DNA of 64,000 nt from Ligustrum vulgare (GCA_963555705.1 OY743168.1:95148925-95212924); one strand, 5' to 3'. Positions 34,563-46,641 are shown, numbered from the stretch's first letter. Notes: a model not told the origin generated them from the letters alone. Program-made: numbers and translations.

Positions 34563-34839
34563 AAAATCATTTTATGCCACATAAATTTACAAAGTAACAC
34601 TCAATTGACATTAAGATTTTTCTTACCCCACACATGGGTGAACAAGTTCTTAGACCGTGCTGTCTTGCTTCTCTGATCGAGCATTCTTATAGCATATTGA
34701 ACTTGTCGTTCATGTCTCTAGCTACGGTCTAATTCTATTATTATTATTATTATTGTTTTTTTTTCCCTTGACTAATTCAAGTTTAATACGTCCTATGGTG
34801 GCCATTACATGACTCAAATGCGCCGATTGACCAACCTTA

Positions 34840-35520
34840 TTGTGACGAGAAGTCTCTAAGGATCATAATCATTAAGCTCCTTTTTTTTTTTTTTTTTTTT
34901 TTTGAATTGGAAATTGTATTACAACAAAACTAGATTCAATCTCTAACAAGAATTTCTGGAAATGAACTTAGGAATACAATTAATCTAACAGTGATTACAA
35001 GTAGTAACAATAGCATATCGAGCTAACTTGTGGGCTATCGCGTTCCTCTCGCGAGGAATGAAGTAGCAAGAGCCACAACTACTATGAATCAAAAGATCAC
35101 GAACTTCGCTCAAAATACCCGCATTCGGTGCAAAATTTTCCATCAAGATCAGACCCTGGACAACTATCAAAGCATCACTTTCCACAGCCTTAATAGGCAA
35201 CTGAACCTCCAATGCAAGACGAATGCCCTCCTAGATGGCTAAAGCTTCGACGTACTCAGCATCAGCAAAACTGTGAACTCGAGATACAAAGGCTGCATGC
35301 ACCAAACCCTCTCCATCGCAGAACCAACCCCTAAGGCCAAGAAACCCGTCAACCATACATTGACAAATGCCAATAAATAAAGATTTAGAATATGATGAAC
35401 GAGAATCAGACTATGGGCAAAGCTTATTCTATTTATATTTTAGAATATCTTAATTGTCGTATTTCTCCACTTGTATTCCCATAAAAGCATTTTATGCCAC
35501 GTAAACGTTCAATTGATGTC
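34840..35520. repeat. Copy B of the local duplication (holds the empty MULE site, plus a LINE)
   Basis: At about 35354-35390 it reads through 'tgccaataaataaagat', exactly where copy A is interrupted by the MULE-like element. It instead carries the LINE fragment at 34881-35352. Confidence 0.7.
34881..35352 (-). pseudogene. 5'-truncated LINE fragment, RNase H domain only
   Basis: A 23-base T-run at 34881-34903 is the inverted poly-A tail. The minus strand from about 35345 encodes 'GLRGWFCDGEGLVHAAF', then after an in-frame TAG 'VESDALIVVQGL' and 'ERNAIAHKLARYA', ending at 34985. This is the RNase H-type domain (RVT_3) of plant LINEs. It is related to, but a different copy from, the LINE at 2962-4922. 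RT and endonuclease are absent. Comparison with copy A suggests about 26 bases of target were lost. Confidence 0.85.
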
Positions 35521-35827
35521 GATATTTTTTTTACCTTATTAGTGAGACGCACGTGCATCATTTTAATAGTGTATTTAATAACGTAGTATAAAAGTTGATT
35601 CAACATTTTGAAAAATAAGAAATTGAATCCAAGGTCAAATAATAAGAAACTTTATGTTAAATCAAAGTCAAATCGGATACACATACATGTAAGTAAGAGT
35701 GCAAAAAAAAAAAAAAAAATCAATTGATAAAAAAAAAGGTTCAAATGATACGACTTAGACAACTCAATTGACTTGTGAATAATGTTTTGAGACCAACTCT
35801 TTTAATGAAACCAACTCTTTTAATATA

Positions 35828-35853
35828 CTAGTGGAACGTCGTGCGTTGCACGA
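35828..35853 (-). mobile_element. Helitron 3' terminus, minus strand
   Basis: The plus strand reads A-CTAG at 35827-35831, then a hairpin CGTGC-GTT-GCACG (35840-35852); inverted, this is hairpin, short spacer, CTAG, T. The body extends to the right, but its 5' end could not be located. 'tctatactaataaag' at 38331 resembles a 5' end but on the plus strand, so it cannot be the partner. Confidence 0.7.
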
Positions 35854-38238
35854 GCCCGAGCATCGTGTGATGCGATATTGATGGACTGATACGTTGATTA
35901 TATTTGATGCCAATTGCAAGACAAGTGGCAAAAAAGCATGGATAGTGAAGGATGTAATGGTGATTCCGTAGATAAAGAAAAAGGACATGAAGATGCTCAT
36001 GAATTTTATTGCATTTTGTATTTCTTTGGTTATTCTCATGAATTTGTTCACATTGTTAATCCTTCTCTTTAAACAGTATAACCTGCCATCTACAAGCATT
36101 GATTTTATATCAAAATTTGCATTGGAAGTTGAGATTAGATTCGCTGATATCAAGGCAGTAACAAATCACAGGTCATCTCTCCCCCTTTTTGGTTGCACTC
36201 TAAAAGGTAGCTACAACATGAAGCAGCCATAAATGATGTCATTAAAAGTATTTAATATTCTGAAAGTCATTCTTTCTCTATCCTAGTAAAATCCCAGAAA
36301 CCCAATAAATGAAGCCAAAAATCCCAATCAAAGAATTCAACCCCTATAATTTCTTCAAATAAATAAAATGCAATTTTGAATATATTAATATATTTCTAGA
36401 GTTCCCAAACAGATTTTGTCTCCAATCTAAACCAATTTCAAAAATTATCAGACCAGAGTAATGTACACATAATCAGTTGAAAATATAAAATTTGAATTCA
36501 AAGCAATGAATTTAAAAGTACTCACCATGATTGCAAAGACTAAAAATATAAACTCAACTTAATGCATTATAAATTAACCAAATCCCATACACAATTTGAA
36601 TATTTGAAATAGGGAGGCAAGAAATACTTTGTCATGCCTTATAGTTGACTCTTGCCCTAGATCAACTGGAAAAAGAAAGAAAGAATAAAAAAAAGTGGTT
36701 CAAACACACTTATGAAACCATTAGTTGTCTTGAGAATCTATCTACATATACACAAGCAGAGAGAAGTATCTAAAATACCATTATTAGCCAGACCACTCTC
36801 TAAAATTCTTCAAATGGTAAATATGAAAGCATCTATTGTGAAATCTTAACTTGTACATATTTAAAATAAAAAACAATCAACAGTGATTAGATCCAACTTT
36901 ACACCTACTCAAAAAATTGACTATTCAATTCACATTTACTTTGCAAAATCTAAACAACGAAGGCGACAAAAGGGAAAAAAAGCTGAAGATCCAAACATTT
37001 TTATACATAGGACAAGATATACGAACTAAACTAATAGAGACATCATTTTAAAATTCAAAAAGTAGGTGTATGAAAAATAAAATAGATTTTGAAATAGAAG
37101 AAGAAAGAATGCAAATAATTATTAAAGAGAAATGACCTTTTTTTTAAATTACTTATCTTATGTGATAATGGACACCTAATTAGCTTAAAAAAAAAGGAAA
37201 AGCAAAATAAACCAAAAGTAACAATGTGTTCAAGTGAAGCATAGAATTATAAACAGAAATTATATTGATTTATGGTGAATGCATTTGTGATTTAGTTTAG
37301 AATTTTAATGTTGGATGTTTAAACTAATTACTTTTATCATAATGCTAATTAGATAAATCCTTAAATAGAACCACAAAGCATTCAAAGTTGAGCTTACTAA
37401 GAAATCTAGCTAATATCATAGTGTAATGATTCCACGAAAGAGCATTAAGCTGATAAGCTATATTTAAGATAAAGAGTACAACTAAATCGTTAAGCATATG
37501 AAAATAAAAGGCCTCATTGACACTATGATAAACTTCCAAAACTCATTTTTTTACCCATTCCAAACGACAATAAGAAGCTAAATTGGGTCGCAATCAACTA
37601 ACAGGAAAATAGGTTTTTAAAGTCTTATACAAAAGAGTACTCTTGAATAAAATAATTAACTAACAAAAATAGATATACAACTCACAATTAAAATACGAAT
37701 AAATTTAACAAGCAACGGAATATATAATATAATTATAAAAGTAGCAGACCCTATTGTCTTCAGTCAAATAATCTTTACGTATGATCCAATGTAGGCAATC
37801 TTCTTTTTCAACATGAAATCTATCAAAAAAAAGATGATATCACTAAGAATAGAGATGAACGAGAGAACAAATTCCTGTGGGAAACAGAGTTCTTGAGAGA
37901 TGTCTAATGATAATATTATAAGACGACTTACAAGCTAAATAGAAGTCATTGCCCAGAAGCAAGCAGTGCATGTTCAAGTATACAAGTAGTTAGCCGCCAT
38001 CATAAGTTCCAAGGTCAGCTCAGGTTCAATGTGGAACTTAGTGTCCTTCCCACGGCAGAGTATGGGTTTCGTACAAATTCTCGCGATGATTGCAAATCAA
38101 AATTCATCAGAGGGCAAGGGGAAAAAATTGTTAATTAATGTGTCACTGAACCCCCCTAATTTTATCTTCAGAATGAATTTTCTTGATCAATTAATTGAGA
38201 GATTTTTTCACTAAACATCTACCCACACAAATCTGGAG

Positions 38239-38278
<40 letters not shown>

Positions 38279-39462
38279 GGAAGTATACACGTTACTTCAT
38301 AAAGTTAACATGTTCAAGGTCACTACCTCTATACTAATAAAGTTATACGCCATAAAGTTGACATGTTCAACTTCGTTTCTAATGATATTTCATTCAAATT
38401 TGCAAAAACTATAAACAAGATTGACTCCAAAGATTTCCAGAATAAGATTGAGTTTGTTGTTATTGTCGTGGACTATAACATAATTAACATTGTATAGCTT
38501 ATCTACATGAAACAGAAGGTTACAAAGTGTCTAAACACAAGTTAAAAAGATATTGAATAATAATAATAATAATAATAATACAAATGCAACTAAAATATCA
38601 TAAGTTTAACTTATCAAAATATAAGTAACAAAGGAACCAAATAATCCAAAATAACTCAATATTAAAGGGGAGAAATTAACTCGAATTTCAGTTTATCGAA
38701 ATATCAAATTCCAGCTTAAATTAAACTTCAGGAGCCATATTCCATCAATGAAACTTGATAAACCACACTGCCACGAAAGCAATCAAAGAAGCTAATTAAA
38801 TCAATTCATGAGTGAAATTAAAAACTTTCCAATTGGGGGAAGGGAGCTAAAGCCGGATAAAAGCATTCCGAAAGGGGAAAGAAGATTGTCTATGTTGGAG
38901 GCGAAGACCTGCCTTGAAATCACGCTCGAAACAGCACTCATGTTTCAATAATAACCAACAATGAAGGCTTTCTTTCCCTTCTTTATCACAAAATATTCAA
39001 GATTCTTGAAAATCTTCAAGATTGGAATGGAAAGGAATAACATGTTATTTCTTCATTTCATTTCCTTTTACATGGAAAGAGAAAATTGCTATGCTAAGTG
39101 AATATTTGTCAAATTTAATTTATGTGCTATTATCTCATTTGGAGGTATAAAACATATACGCCAACCAATTAGCACAATAATGCTTGTAGAAGTTCATTCT
39201 AAAATTAAACAGAAGCAGCAATTGAAAAAAAAAAAAAATCATGAAAGCATTTCTTGAAAATTTTAAAAGAATGATTGAAATGTAGAGACCTGAACAAGCT
39301 GAGTGGTGTCAAGCTCAAATCCTTAGCCAGCAACTAAAGAATCATAAATTTTACTTATTGGCTCTCATCCCAGTCAAAATGTCTTTTCCCCGCATCCAAG
39401 AGGACAAAAACAATAATATACGAATCTCAGGCAAGCAAAATTCAAATACTCGCTATTATCAG
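35854..39462. other. Probable Helitron body and gene-like debris, no intact gene
   Basis: Several open frames (35764-36153 minus, 35987-36232 plus, 38029-38214 plus) show no domain I recognise. A T17/A16 palindrome lies at about 38240-38278, a direct repeat 'cataaagtt.acatgttcaa' at about 38299 and 38351, and an (AAT)n run at about 38556-38580. On the minus strand at 39290-39360, a short frame 'FELDTTQLVQ' is followed by GTCTCT, like the end of an exon; the same frame has a stop nine codons before. It may be a captured host fragment. Confidence 0.4.
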
Positions 39463-39467
39463 AAAAA

Positions 39468-40148
39468 TGTTGAGAATTTCGACACGTCGATTCCCACTTT
39501 ACTTTTCCCACAGGATCTTTCGATGTTCAAAATAAAATAAGCAAACAAGAAAATAAATACGAACACAGAAATTTACGTGGTTCAGCAAAATGCCTACGTC
39601 CACGGACCCTCGCCAAAGCTTTTCACTATATATTAAATTGTTACAAATATATAGACTTTCACTCACCAACCCAATCCCACAGACCACAGAGAAAATACTA
39701 CAAACGAGCTTTACCGCATATAATTTCTACCCTTTGACTTACACTACAAAGAGTTACAAGAAACTTCACAATATGCTAGGCTCACAATTTTCTCTCTTTG
39801 ATCACAATGTGACACTAATTAGCACTCTCTCATATATTTGTGATGGTGTAATTCTTCCTTGAATTCCTTCTCTATTTATAGAGAGAATTCTACATGAAAT
39901 TCTCTTAACACCAAAACATCATGATTAGTCAAAACTAATCATTATTCCAAGACATCATAATTAGTCAAAACTAATTATCATTCAAAGACATCATAATTAG
40001 TCAAGACTAATTATCATTCAAAGACATCATAATTAGTTAAGACTAATTATCATTCAAATGCCATAATTAGCTCCACCATCCTTTGTTTCAACTAGGCACT
40101 CATTATGTTTCACTAGGCACTTGATTAATTTGGGTCAAATACCCAACA
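39468..40148 (-). repeat. 3' LTR of the gag-only copia element (681 bp)
   Basis: Appears base-for-base the same as 41333-42013. It contains four 36-bp direct repeats at about 39918-40062, each with the palindrome ATTAGTC-AAA-ACTAAT or a close variant. The minus strand has TATAAATA at 39873-39880. Confidence 0.95.
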
Positions 40149-40160
40149 ATCTCCACCTTG
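40149..40160 (-). other. Polypurine tract of the gag-only element
   Basis: The minus strand reads CAAGGTGGAGAT directly before the 3' LTR, the usual plus-strand primer form in Tnt1-like copia elements. Confidence 0.8.
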
Positions 40161-40502
40161 ACACAAATTCGTCCAAGCCAAAACCAAATTCAAATATTGG
40201 GTAACAGGCAAGCATTTTTCCACTTTGACAGTCTCATACTCCACCATATGAGTATAATCACTCAGAATTATCAACGAACTCCGAGAATTTCATCGGCCCA
40301 TGTCGAAACAAAATTGCTGAAATTTATGGTGCAACTCCCATGTTTGGTTCTCCTTGGAAGTTCATCAACCATCGACATAAAAAACCACATACCTTGCATC
40401 TAAACCAAACCAATGCTGTATGCGAACACAATACCCGTGCCAGTAAGAACACATCCTCTATCATGGCAACTGGCATCATGTCATGAGGATGTCACATCTT
40501 AC

Positions 40503-41282
40503 TCAGAGTACATCATCACCACCCTCCACCAGGAGAGTCGCATTATCCTTCGAGTAGTTCGCCGAGTCCGCTCCACCTTTTGGACAATTTCTTCTCACGT
40601 GCCCGGATTGACCACAGTTCCAACATGTCACCTTCTTCTTCATGGAGTTCCCTCTCTTCCACTTTTCAGTAACAAGCAAATTATTATTAGATGAATTATC
40701 GTCTCCACCTAATCGCCGCTCTTCAGAGATCAATTTACTTGTAACTTCAGCAAAATCCACCGTTTCTTTCCCGTACATCAAAATCGGCTTGATGTGCTCA
40801 AACGTGGATGGAAGAGACCAGATGAGCCTCAACGCTTTATCCTCATCTTCAACTTTGACTCCAATAGATTCCAGTTCAGAAACAATCCCATTAAGAACAC
40901 TAAGATGGTCGGAGATTTTTGTACCTGCGCTCATTCTTAACGAATGAAACTGTTCCTTCAGATACAAGCGATTTGACAAGCTCTTCGTCTGATACAACTC
41001 TTCCAGTTTTTCCCAAAGTTCCTTAGCAGCAGATATCCCATGAATATTTGCAAGAACATTCTTGGCCAAACAAAGTCGTATTGTACTAGCAGCTTTCAAA
41101 TCCAAATCTTCCCAATCTTCATCAGTCTTGCCGGATTCAATTTCTTTGTCAGAACTCTCAGTTGGTTTTCCCTTCAAAGCTTTGTGCAGACCCGCCTGAA
41201 TCAAGACATCTTTGACTTGTACTTGCCACAAGCCAAAATTGATTCTCCCGTCAAATTTCTCCACATCGTACTTCACAGACAT
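40503..41282 (-). CDS. gag: Copia Gag protein (UBN2-type with CCHC zinc knuckle)
   Basis: Intact 259-residue frame, ATG at 41282. It starts with 'KYDVEKFDGRINFGLWQVQ', the usual opening of Tnt1/Copia Gag, and the UBN2 retrotransposon-gag region follows ('LWEKLEELYQTKSLSNRLYL', about residues 89-108). The C-terminal zinc knuckle is C220-X2-C223-X4-H228-X4-C233 ('CWNCGQSGHVRRNC'). Gag forms the virus-like particle in the cytoplasm and binds the genomic RNA through the knuckle. The stop comes shortly after 'EGGDDVL', about where protease would begin in an autonomous element. The ATG lies about 36 bases from the primer-binding site, so the leader is short. The intact frame, together with identical LTRs, means that it moved recently or is under selection as a package signal. 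Confidence 0.93.
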   Translation of the reverse strand: MSVKYDVEKFDGRINFGLWQVQVKDVLIQAGLHKALKGKPTESSDKEIESGKTDEDWEDLDLKAASTIRLCLAKNVLANIHGISAAKELWEKLEELYQTKSLSNRLYLKEQFHSLRMSAGTKISDHLSVLNGIVSELESIGVKVEDEDKALRLIWSLPSTFEHIKPILMYGKETVDFAEVTSKLISEERRLGGDDNSSNNNLLVTEKWKRGNSMKKKVTCWNCGQSGHVRRNCPKGGADSANYSKDNATLLVEGGDDVL

Positions 41283-41316
41283 ATTTTCTTTTGCTTCAAA
41301 ATATTTGAACCACCTG

Positions 41317-41330
41317 TAGCTCTGATACCA
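41317..41330 (-). other. Primer-binding site (initiator tRNA-Met)
   Basis: The minus strand reads TGGTATCAGAGCTA just downstream of the 5' LTR, complementary to the 3' end of plant initiator tRNA-Met. Confidence 0.93.
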
Positions 41331-41332
41331 CT

Positions 41333-42013
41333 TGTTGAGAATTTCGACACGTCGATTCCCACTTTACTTTTCCCACAGGATCTTTCGATGTTCAAAATAA
41401 AATAAGCAAACAAGAAAATAAATACGAACACAGAAATTTACGTGGTTCAGCAAAATGCCTACGTCCACGGACCCTCGCCAAAGCTTTTCACTATATATTA
41501 AATTGTTACAAATATATAGACTTTCACTCACCAACCCAATCCCACAGACCACAGAGAAAATACTACAAACGAGCTTTACCGCATATAATTTCTACCCTTT
41601 GACTTACACTACAAAGAGTTACAAGAAACTTCACAATATGCTAGGCTCACAATTTTCTCTCTTTGATCACAATGTGACACTAATTAGCACTCTCTCATAT
41701 ATTTGTGATGGTGTAATTCTTCCTTGAATTCCTTCTCTATTTATAGAGAGAATTCTACATGAAATTCTCTTAACACCAAAACATCATGATTAGTCAAAAC
41801 TAATCATTATTCCAAGACATCATAATTAGTCAAAACTAATTATCATTCAAAGACATCATAATTAGTCAAGACTAATTATCATTCAAAGACATCATAATTA
41901 GTTAAGACTAATTATCATTCAAATGCCATAATTAGCTCCACCATCCTTTGTTTCAACTAGGCACTCATTATGTTTCACTAGGCACTTGATTAATTTGGGT
42001 CAAATACCCAACA
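41333..42013 (-). repeat. 5' LTR of the gag-only copia element (681 bp)
   Basis: Promoter-bearing copy. The minus strand has TATAAATA at 41738-41745, with the four 36-bp palindromic repeats upstream (41783-41927) in the U3 position. Confidence 0.95.
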
Positions 42014-42018
42014 AAAAA

Positions 42019-42755
42019 CCAAACAAACTGACTCTTCCATGAATTTCATCGTCAATTATCGATAAATTAGAGAATAGGACGAATTAATTGAATAGTAAAA
42101 TAACAAACCCAGCCTGATCATTCAAAAATTATCGCAAAATGTACCTGATCATTCGAAAATTATCGCAAAACGTAAAGAGCAGCAAAATACCTTTCTTTAA
42201 TCCACCTCTTCATGTAGGGAAGAGAAAGAGAACAGATAGCGGATACCAACGAATCCCTAGCGGAAGAAATCGATGAAAGCAGTCAACAAAAATTGGTTGA
42301 AAAAAAACGATGGATGATGGACGTTTACGAAGAGAGAAAACTGGAAGGTTCTCCAAACAAAGCAGAAGAAGAAAATGACTCGGGAATTTTTAAAAAAAGG
42401 AGGTAAACGATAAAGGAAAACAAGCTTACATTAGTATCAAGTTGTTGTCATTGGCGACCCACCAGCGGAAGAAAAAGGAGAAATCCATTCACATCGGTGT
42501 TTGGGCTTTGAATGGAGTAGAAGCTGCAATGATTTTTGGAGAAGACGACTCTGGAACGTGGGGAAAGGAGATGTAGAGCCGACTGTGGAAGGTATGCACT
42601 TTGGTTAGATATTTTGCCTTTTAGCTTAACAAGAACATGTTGCTGGTCTCTTTGTTGCCTTGCTCATACTTATAGCTTATAGGACATTAAATTTGTCGTG
42701 CATGAGTATTAAAATTTTGCATAGTGCATGAGTTCAAGACTAAGCCTACATTTGA
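42019..42755. other. Gene-like but unassigned sequence
   Basis: Less AT-rich than its surroundings. On the minus strand 42590-42440 reads like a plant 5' leader ('ccccacgttccagagtcgtc'). A direct repeat 'cctgatcattc.aaaattatc' occurs at about 42112 and 42144. No protein could be recognised. It may be part of a captured or dead host gene with the piece at 39290-39360, since both are on the minus strand. Confidence 0.35.
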
Positions 42756-43020
42756 TAACACCATGTTATTTATAAATTAATTTATCTATATTTTTGAAAT
42801 AAAATATAATTGTTAAAAATTAGATAGAAAATATGTATAATTAAAAAACGATTTGAAAATATTATATAATTTATAAACTGATTTATAAACCAATTTATTT
42901 ATTTTACCTTTTGCTAAGCAAGTGTTTAGCAAATAAAATAAAGTAATTTATAAATCAGTTTATAAATTACACAATTTTTCAAATTATTTTTAAGTCACAC
43001 ACATTTTCTCTCTGTGATTT
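42756..43020. repeat. MITE-like inverted repeat
   Basis: The central part is a long imperfect hairpin: 'tttataaactgatttataaa' (about 42870) pairs with 'tttataaatcagtttataaa' (about 42949) around 'ttgctaagcaagtgtttagcaa'. Termini and TSD are not clear. Similar phrases occur at about 50850-51060. Confidence 0.55.
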
Positions 43021-43030
43021 TTACACACTA

Positions 43031-43580
43031 CTAGTGAATCATCACGTGCGATGCACGGGAAAAAACTTCTAAATAAAAATAATCCTATTCAAAATTAAAT
43101 GAATTCTTAAACAAAATAAATAACATTTACAAATAAGAGATAAGTTCATCATTTATTAGTTTCATGTATAAACATCAACCTTTTAGGGAGAAGTCATACA
43201 TGCGAAAATGATTGTGTCTGACTCTTATTGATAGCCATGGCATATGACACCATCAATGAATTTTATTTTATTTTTTTAAATCTAATAAGTATCCTAAAAT
43301 TCGAATGGCTCAACGATATCCTTAGAATAAAGAACTTGTATCCTGCATTACTGTCAGATAGAATTTGACCTTATAGAATATGATCTACAAGTTTTGTAAC
43401 GATTATTCACCATCTCTTCGAACCAAAAATTCGTCTTACAAAATTAACACTTAAATGTAGGATCTCCAGTATTCATGTACTCTGAACATTCAAACAATAG
43501 ATGAAAAAGTTAATAATAGAGAGCATGCATATAAAAGATAAAATTCAATATTTTGACCATTGACAATGAAAAACAACATG

Positions 43581-43619
<39 letters not shown>

Positions 43620-45836
43620 TTGCGAGGTTGACAAAGGTATTGCATCAAATTTATGATATTTTAGGTTTTCAATATTTATACAACGTAATTATTTTCTGAT
43701 TGAAATTATAGTTTAATATTGATCATCGCAATTTTTAGTTAATTAGTAAATTGGGAGACAATTTATATATTATTGTGAAAAAATATCATAAAATCTGAAT
43801 TAAAATATAGCAAAGAATATATTGGTATGGTTAATTACTTTTTGAAAATCTAAAATTAACAGTTATGACAAAAACCATTAATAATTATATCATTTCAAAC
43901 AATATAGATAAATTTGTTAATCGTTAATGTTAAAAAATGTGATATGAGATTTTTTGGAATAAAAAATTAATTAAGAATTAAATGTAATTGTCATCGAAAT
44001 AATTTTGATAAATAATGCAACATAGGAAAGAACCTTAATATGTATATGTAATAAATAACTTAAAAATATGATTTAGTTATAAAAATTTCAATACAACGTG
44101 ATTTATAAAAATACGAATGTGTATAAATTTTAGATATAATTTTAATTGAGAATTTGACATTGGATCTGTATGACTGAACCAAATATTTATCCATAAAATT
44201 AAGACCAATAAAATATCACAATTATTATAAGATATTAATTACGTATTAAATGTAATTATCTATAAAAATATTTAATAATTTAATAATATGCTATAAAAAA
44301 GAGCTCCAATATTTAGATGTACTAAATAACTAAAAACAAGATTATTTATAAAAAAAAAATTATATGTATGATGTGATTTATAATTTAGTACTCCCTCCGT
44401 CCCATAAAGATAGTTCTCTACTCATTTTCACACGGATTAAGGACAAAATGGAATATAAAATATTAATTTCACTCTTAAAAAATAAAGTAGAATATCTTTT
44501 TGAGATGGACAAAAAAGAAATAGTGAACTATCTTTGTAGGACATAGAGAGTATTATCTAGTAATAAAATTTCAAAATAATTTTTAACTGAAAATTTTATT
44601 TGGATTTGTATAAATGAACACAAATATTTATTTGTAAGATTGAAAAAGTTAGAAGAACACATTTTTTTTATGAAAAGAGATGTTTTGACACAAAAAAGTC
44701 AAATATAAATAAGTAAAACCAAACAAATTATCGTTCTTATATCATAAAAAAAAAAAAAAAAATTCTCGGTAAAAGCAAATTTAAAAAAAAATAATAATTC
44801 TAGTTTCTTATTTTTATTATTTTTTATACAATGTGATATACAATTTCATCAAATATATATATACTGACCCATGAATAATATATTTTTTCTTCACTCAACA
44901 GCCGAAATCATTAACATGTCTATCAAACCCAAAACTATTTTAAATAGTCCAACATTAGTTAACACATTGCAACCCCAACAGAGAAATCTAGAACATAATA
45001 TAAATAGACTATTAACAAATCCTCTTATTAGTCTAAAATAATTTTGAATTCTATATTGTTTTCGAAGCTTTCTTACAATATTATTGTTTTAATATTTTTT
45101 CTTTTTTGCTAGAAATTCAAATCTATGTTCAACGACTCAAAATATCACAGGTCTTGAAGAAAAGAGTAGTGTCAATCTTTTTTACTTTTTCAAAAAATAA
45201 TTTACTATTTTTTATTTTCAACTGGTTTGTAATATTAATAACTAATAAGCATTACCACCGCACCAGAAATTTTGAATCATAAAACGTGATAAATAGAAGG
45301 TGGAGTGGAGCGGTCATGTTAAACAGTATACATTTTTTCAAAGAAATAACCATTTAATTGAATCTTTTATTATTGTGTATATCTTCATAATAATTATATA
45401 TAACAGAAATGAAAGAGGTTGTATGTAGGGAAATGGAAAAAAAAGATATAGAAAACAAAAATGAATCAACAGATTTTGAAAAAGGGAAAAAAATGAAACA
45501 AATTCTGAAAAAGCGAAAAAGGAAAAAAAAAATAACTGGATTTCCAGTGTAATTAGGCGGCGGGAAATAAGAGTCATGTAAACACAACAAATATTGAAGA
45601 TTATAAGTAGACGTCAGCGATTTTGAAAATAATAAATAAATATTGAAGGTCCAACTATTTTTGAAGTGGGTTTTGAAGTTGATTATTGGATAGGGGATAT
45701 AAGTAGTGTGAACATGATAAATATTGAAGTCCCCAAAAATTGGAAAAATAAATAAATAAAATCTGCACATAGCACAAGAGTTTTGGAGGGAAAAAGGGAA
45801 GTTGACTGAGGTTGACTCAGCTACTTTTATATATTA
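43031..45836 (-). mobile_element. Helitron-like element B (about 2.8 kb)
   Basis: The left end is a minus-strand Helitron 3' terminus: host A (43030), CTAG (43031-43034), hairpin CGTGC-GAT-GCACG (43045-43057). The right end stops in 'cttttatatatta', where another Helitron 3' end begins. From 43071 it is closely similar to element D (47577-50374). It contains an (AAT)n run (43580-43619) and a Stowaway MITE (44391-44550). No gene is visible. Confidence 0.72.
44391..44550. mobile_element. Stowaway MITE (160 bp) in element B
   Basis: Left end CTCCCTCCGTCCCATAAAG; right end inverse CTCTCTATGTCCTACAAAG, continuing as ATAGTTC in both. The TSD is TA on both sides. This is the classic Stowaway (Tc1/mariner-mobilised) terminus. 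The 60-codon frame across it is incidental. Confidence 0.92.
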
Positions 45837-45994
45837 CTAGTTGTCTACCCGTGCGATGCACGGAATATATAATTTTTAAAATATCTTGATCTAATCATAT
45901 CAGATAAAAAACATAATTTCAATAAAATTTCAATACAAAATATTTTTTAATTTGAAACTTTAAAAAAGACAAAACTATTCAAAATAAAAAAAAT

Positions 45995-46594
45995 ACTACA
46001 TGTACACTAAGTATACCGCGTCACTCAAAATTTGGCACTCATTTAAATTTTTTATATAATTTTTTTTCTTTGAAAAATTGTCACCTCATCACCTATTTTC
46101 CTTTAAATATTTTATAATATTTTATTAACTATATTTTTTAATGTGTTGCTTACATATATTTTATTTGAAATCCAATATATTAATTAATATATTTTATTTT
46201 TCCTTGTTTTTTAAACATGTCAATTTTTGTCAAAATAATGAAATGATTAAGCCTCCGTTTGGTAATAATGTTTGGTTTATAAACTTGTTTATTTATGATT
46301 TTGAGGTAAAAAGTAGTGATTGAAAATTGGAGGGAGAAAATATGTGTGGTTAAAAAGTTAATAGAAAATAATTAATTATTTTTGTAATATGCGTATTGAA
46401 GAGCTTATTCATTTATTGACAACTTAGAGAGTAAAATTTCAATAATTTTATTTATTTATTTATTTTCAAAATATATTAATTCAATTTTTTCATTTCTAAT
46501 TTAACAAATTTATATACCATGACATTTATTTATTTTAAAATATATTAATTCAATTTATTCATTTCCTACATAACACATGTTATAGAATTTGAAA

Positions 46595-46641
<47 letters not shown>

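Larger units (their letters stand above)
39468..42013 (-). mobile_element. Gag-only, non-autonomous Ty1/copia element (TR-GAG type), very young
   Basis: Two 681-bp LTRs (39468-40148 and 41333-42013) look identical on reading. They start TGTTG and end CAACA on either strand. TSD is AAAAA (39463-39467 and 42014-42018), weak because it is a homopolymer. Reading right to left: 5' LTR, initiator-Met primer-binding site, intact gag, about 350 bp of non-coding remnant, purine tract, 3' LTR. Total 2546 bp. No protease, integrase or RT remains, so movement would require pol in trans. The size and layout match the gag-only class called TR-GAG. Confidence 0.93.

Noticed and set aside
35764..36153. 129-codon minus-strand frame at a Helitron end
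   Set aside because: It runs through the Helitron terminus into flanking DNA and has no recognisable domain.
39590..39862. 90-codon frame present twice (also 41455-41727)
   Set aside because: It is LTR sequence on the strand opposite to gag, identical only because the LTRs are identical.
44364..44546. 60-codon frame, with a 68-codon counterpart at 48881-49087
   Set aside because: Both are translations of a Stowaway MITE.
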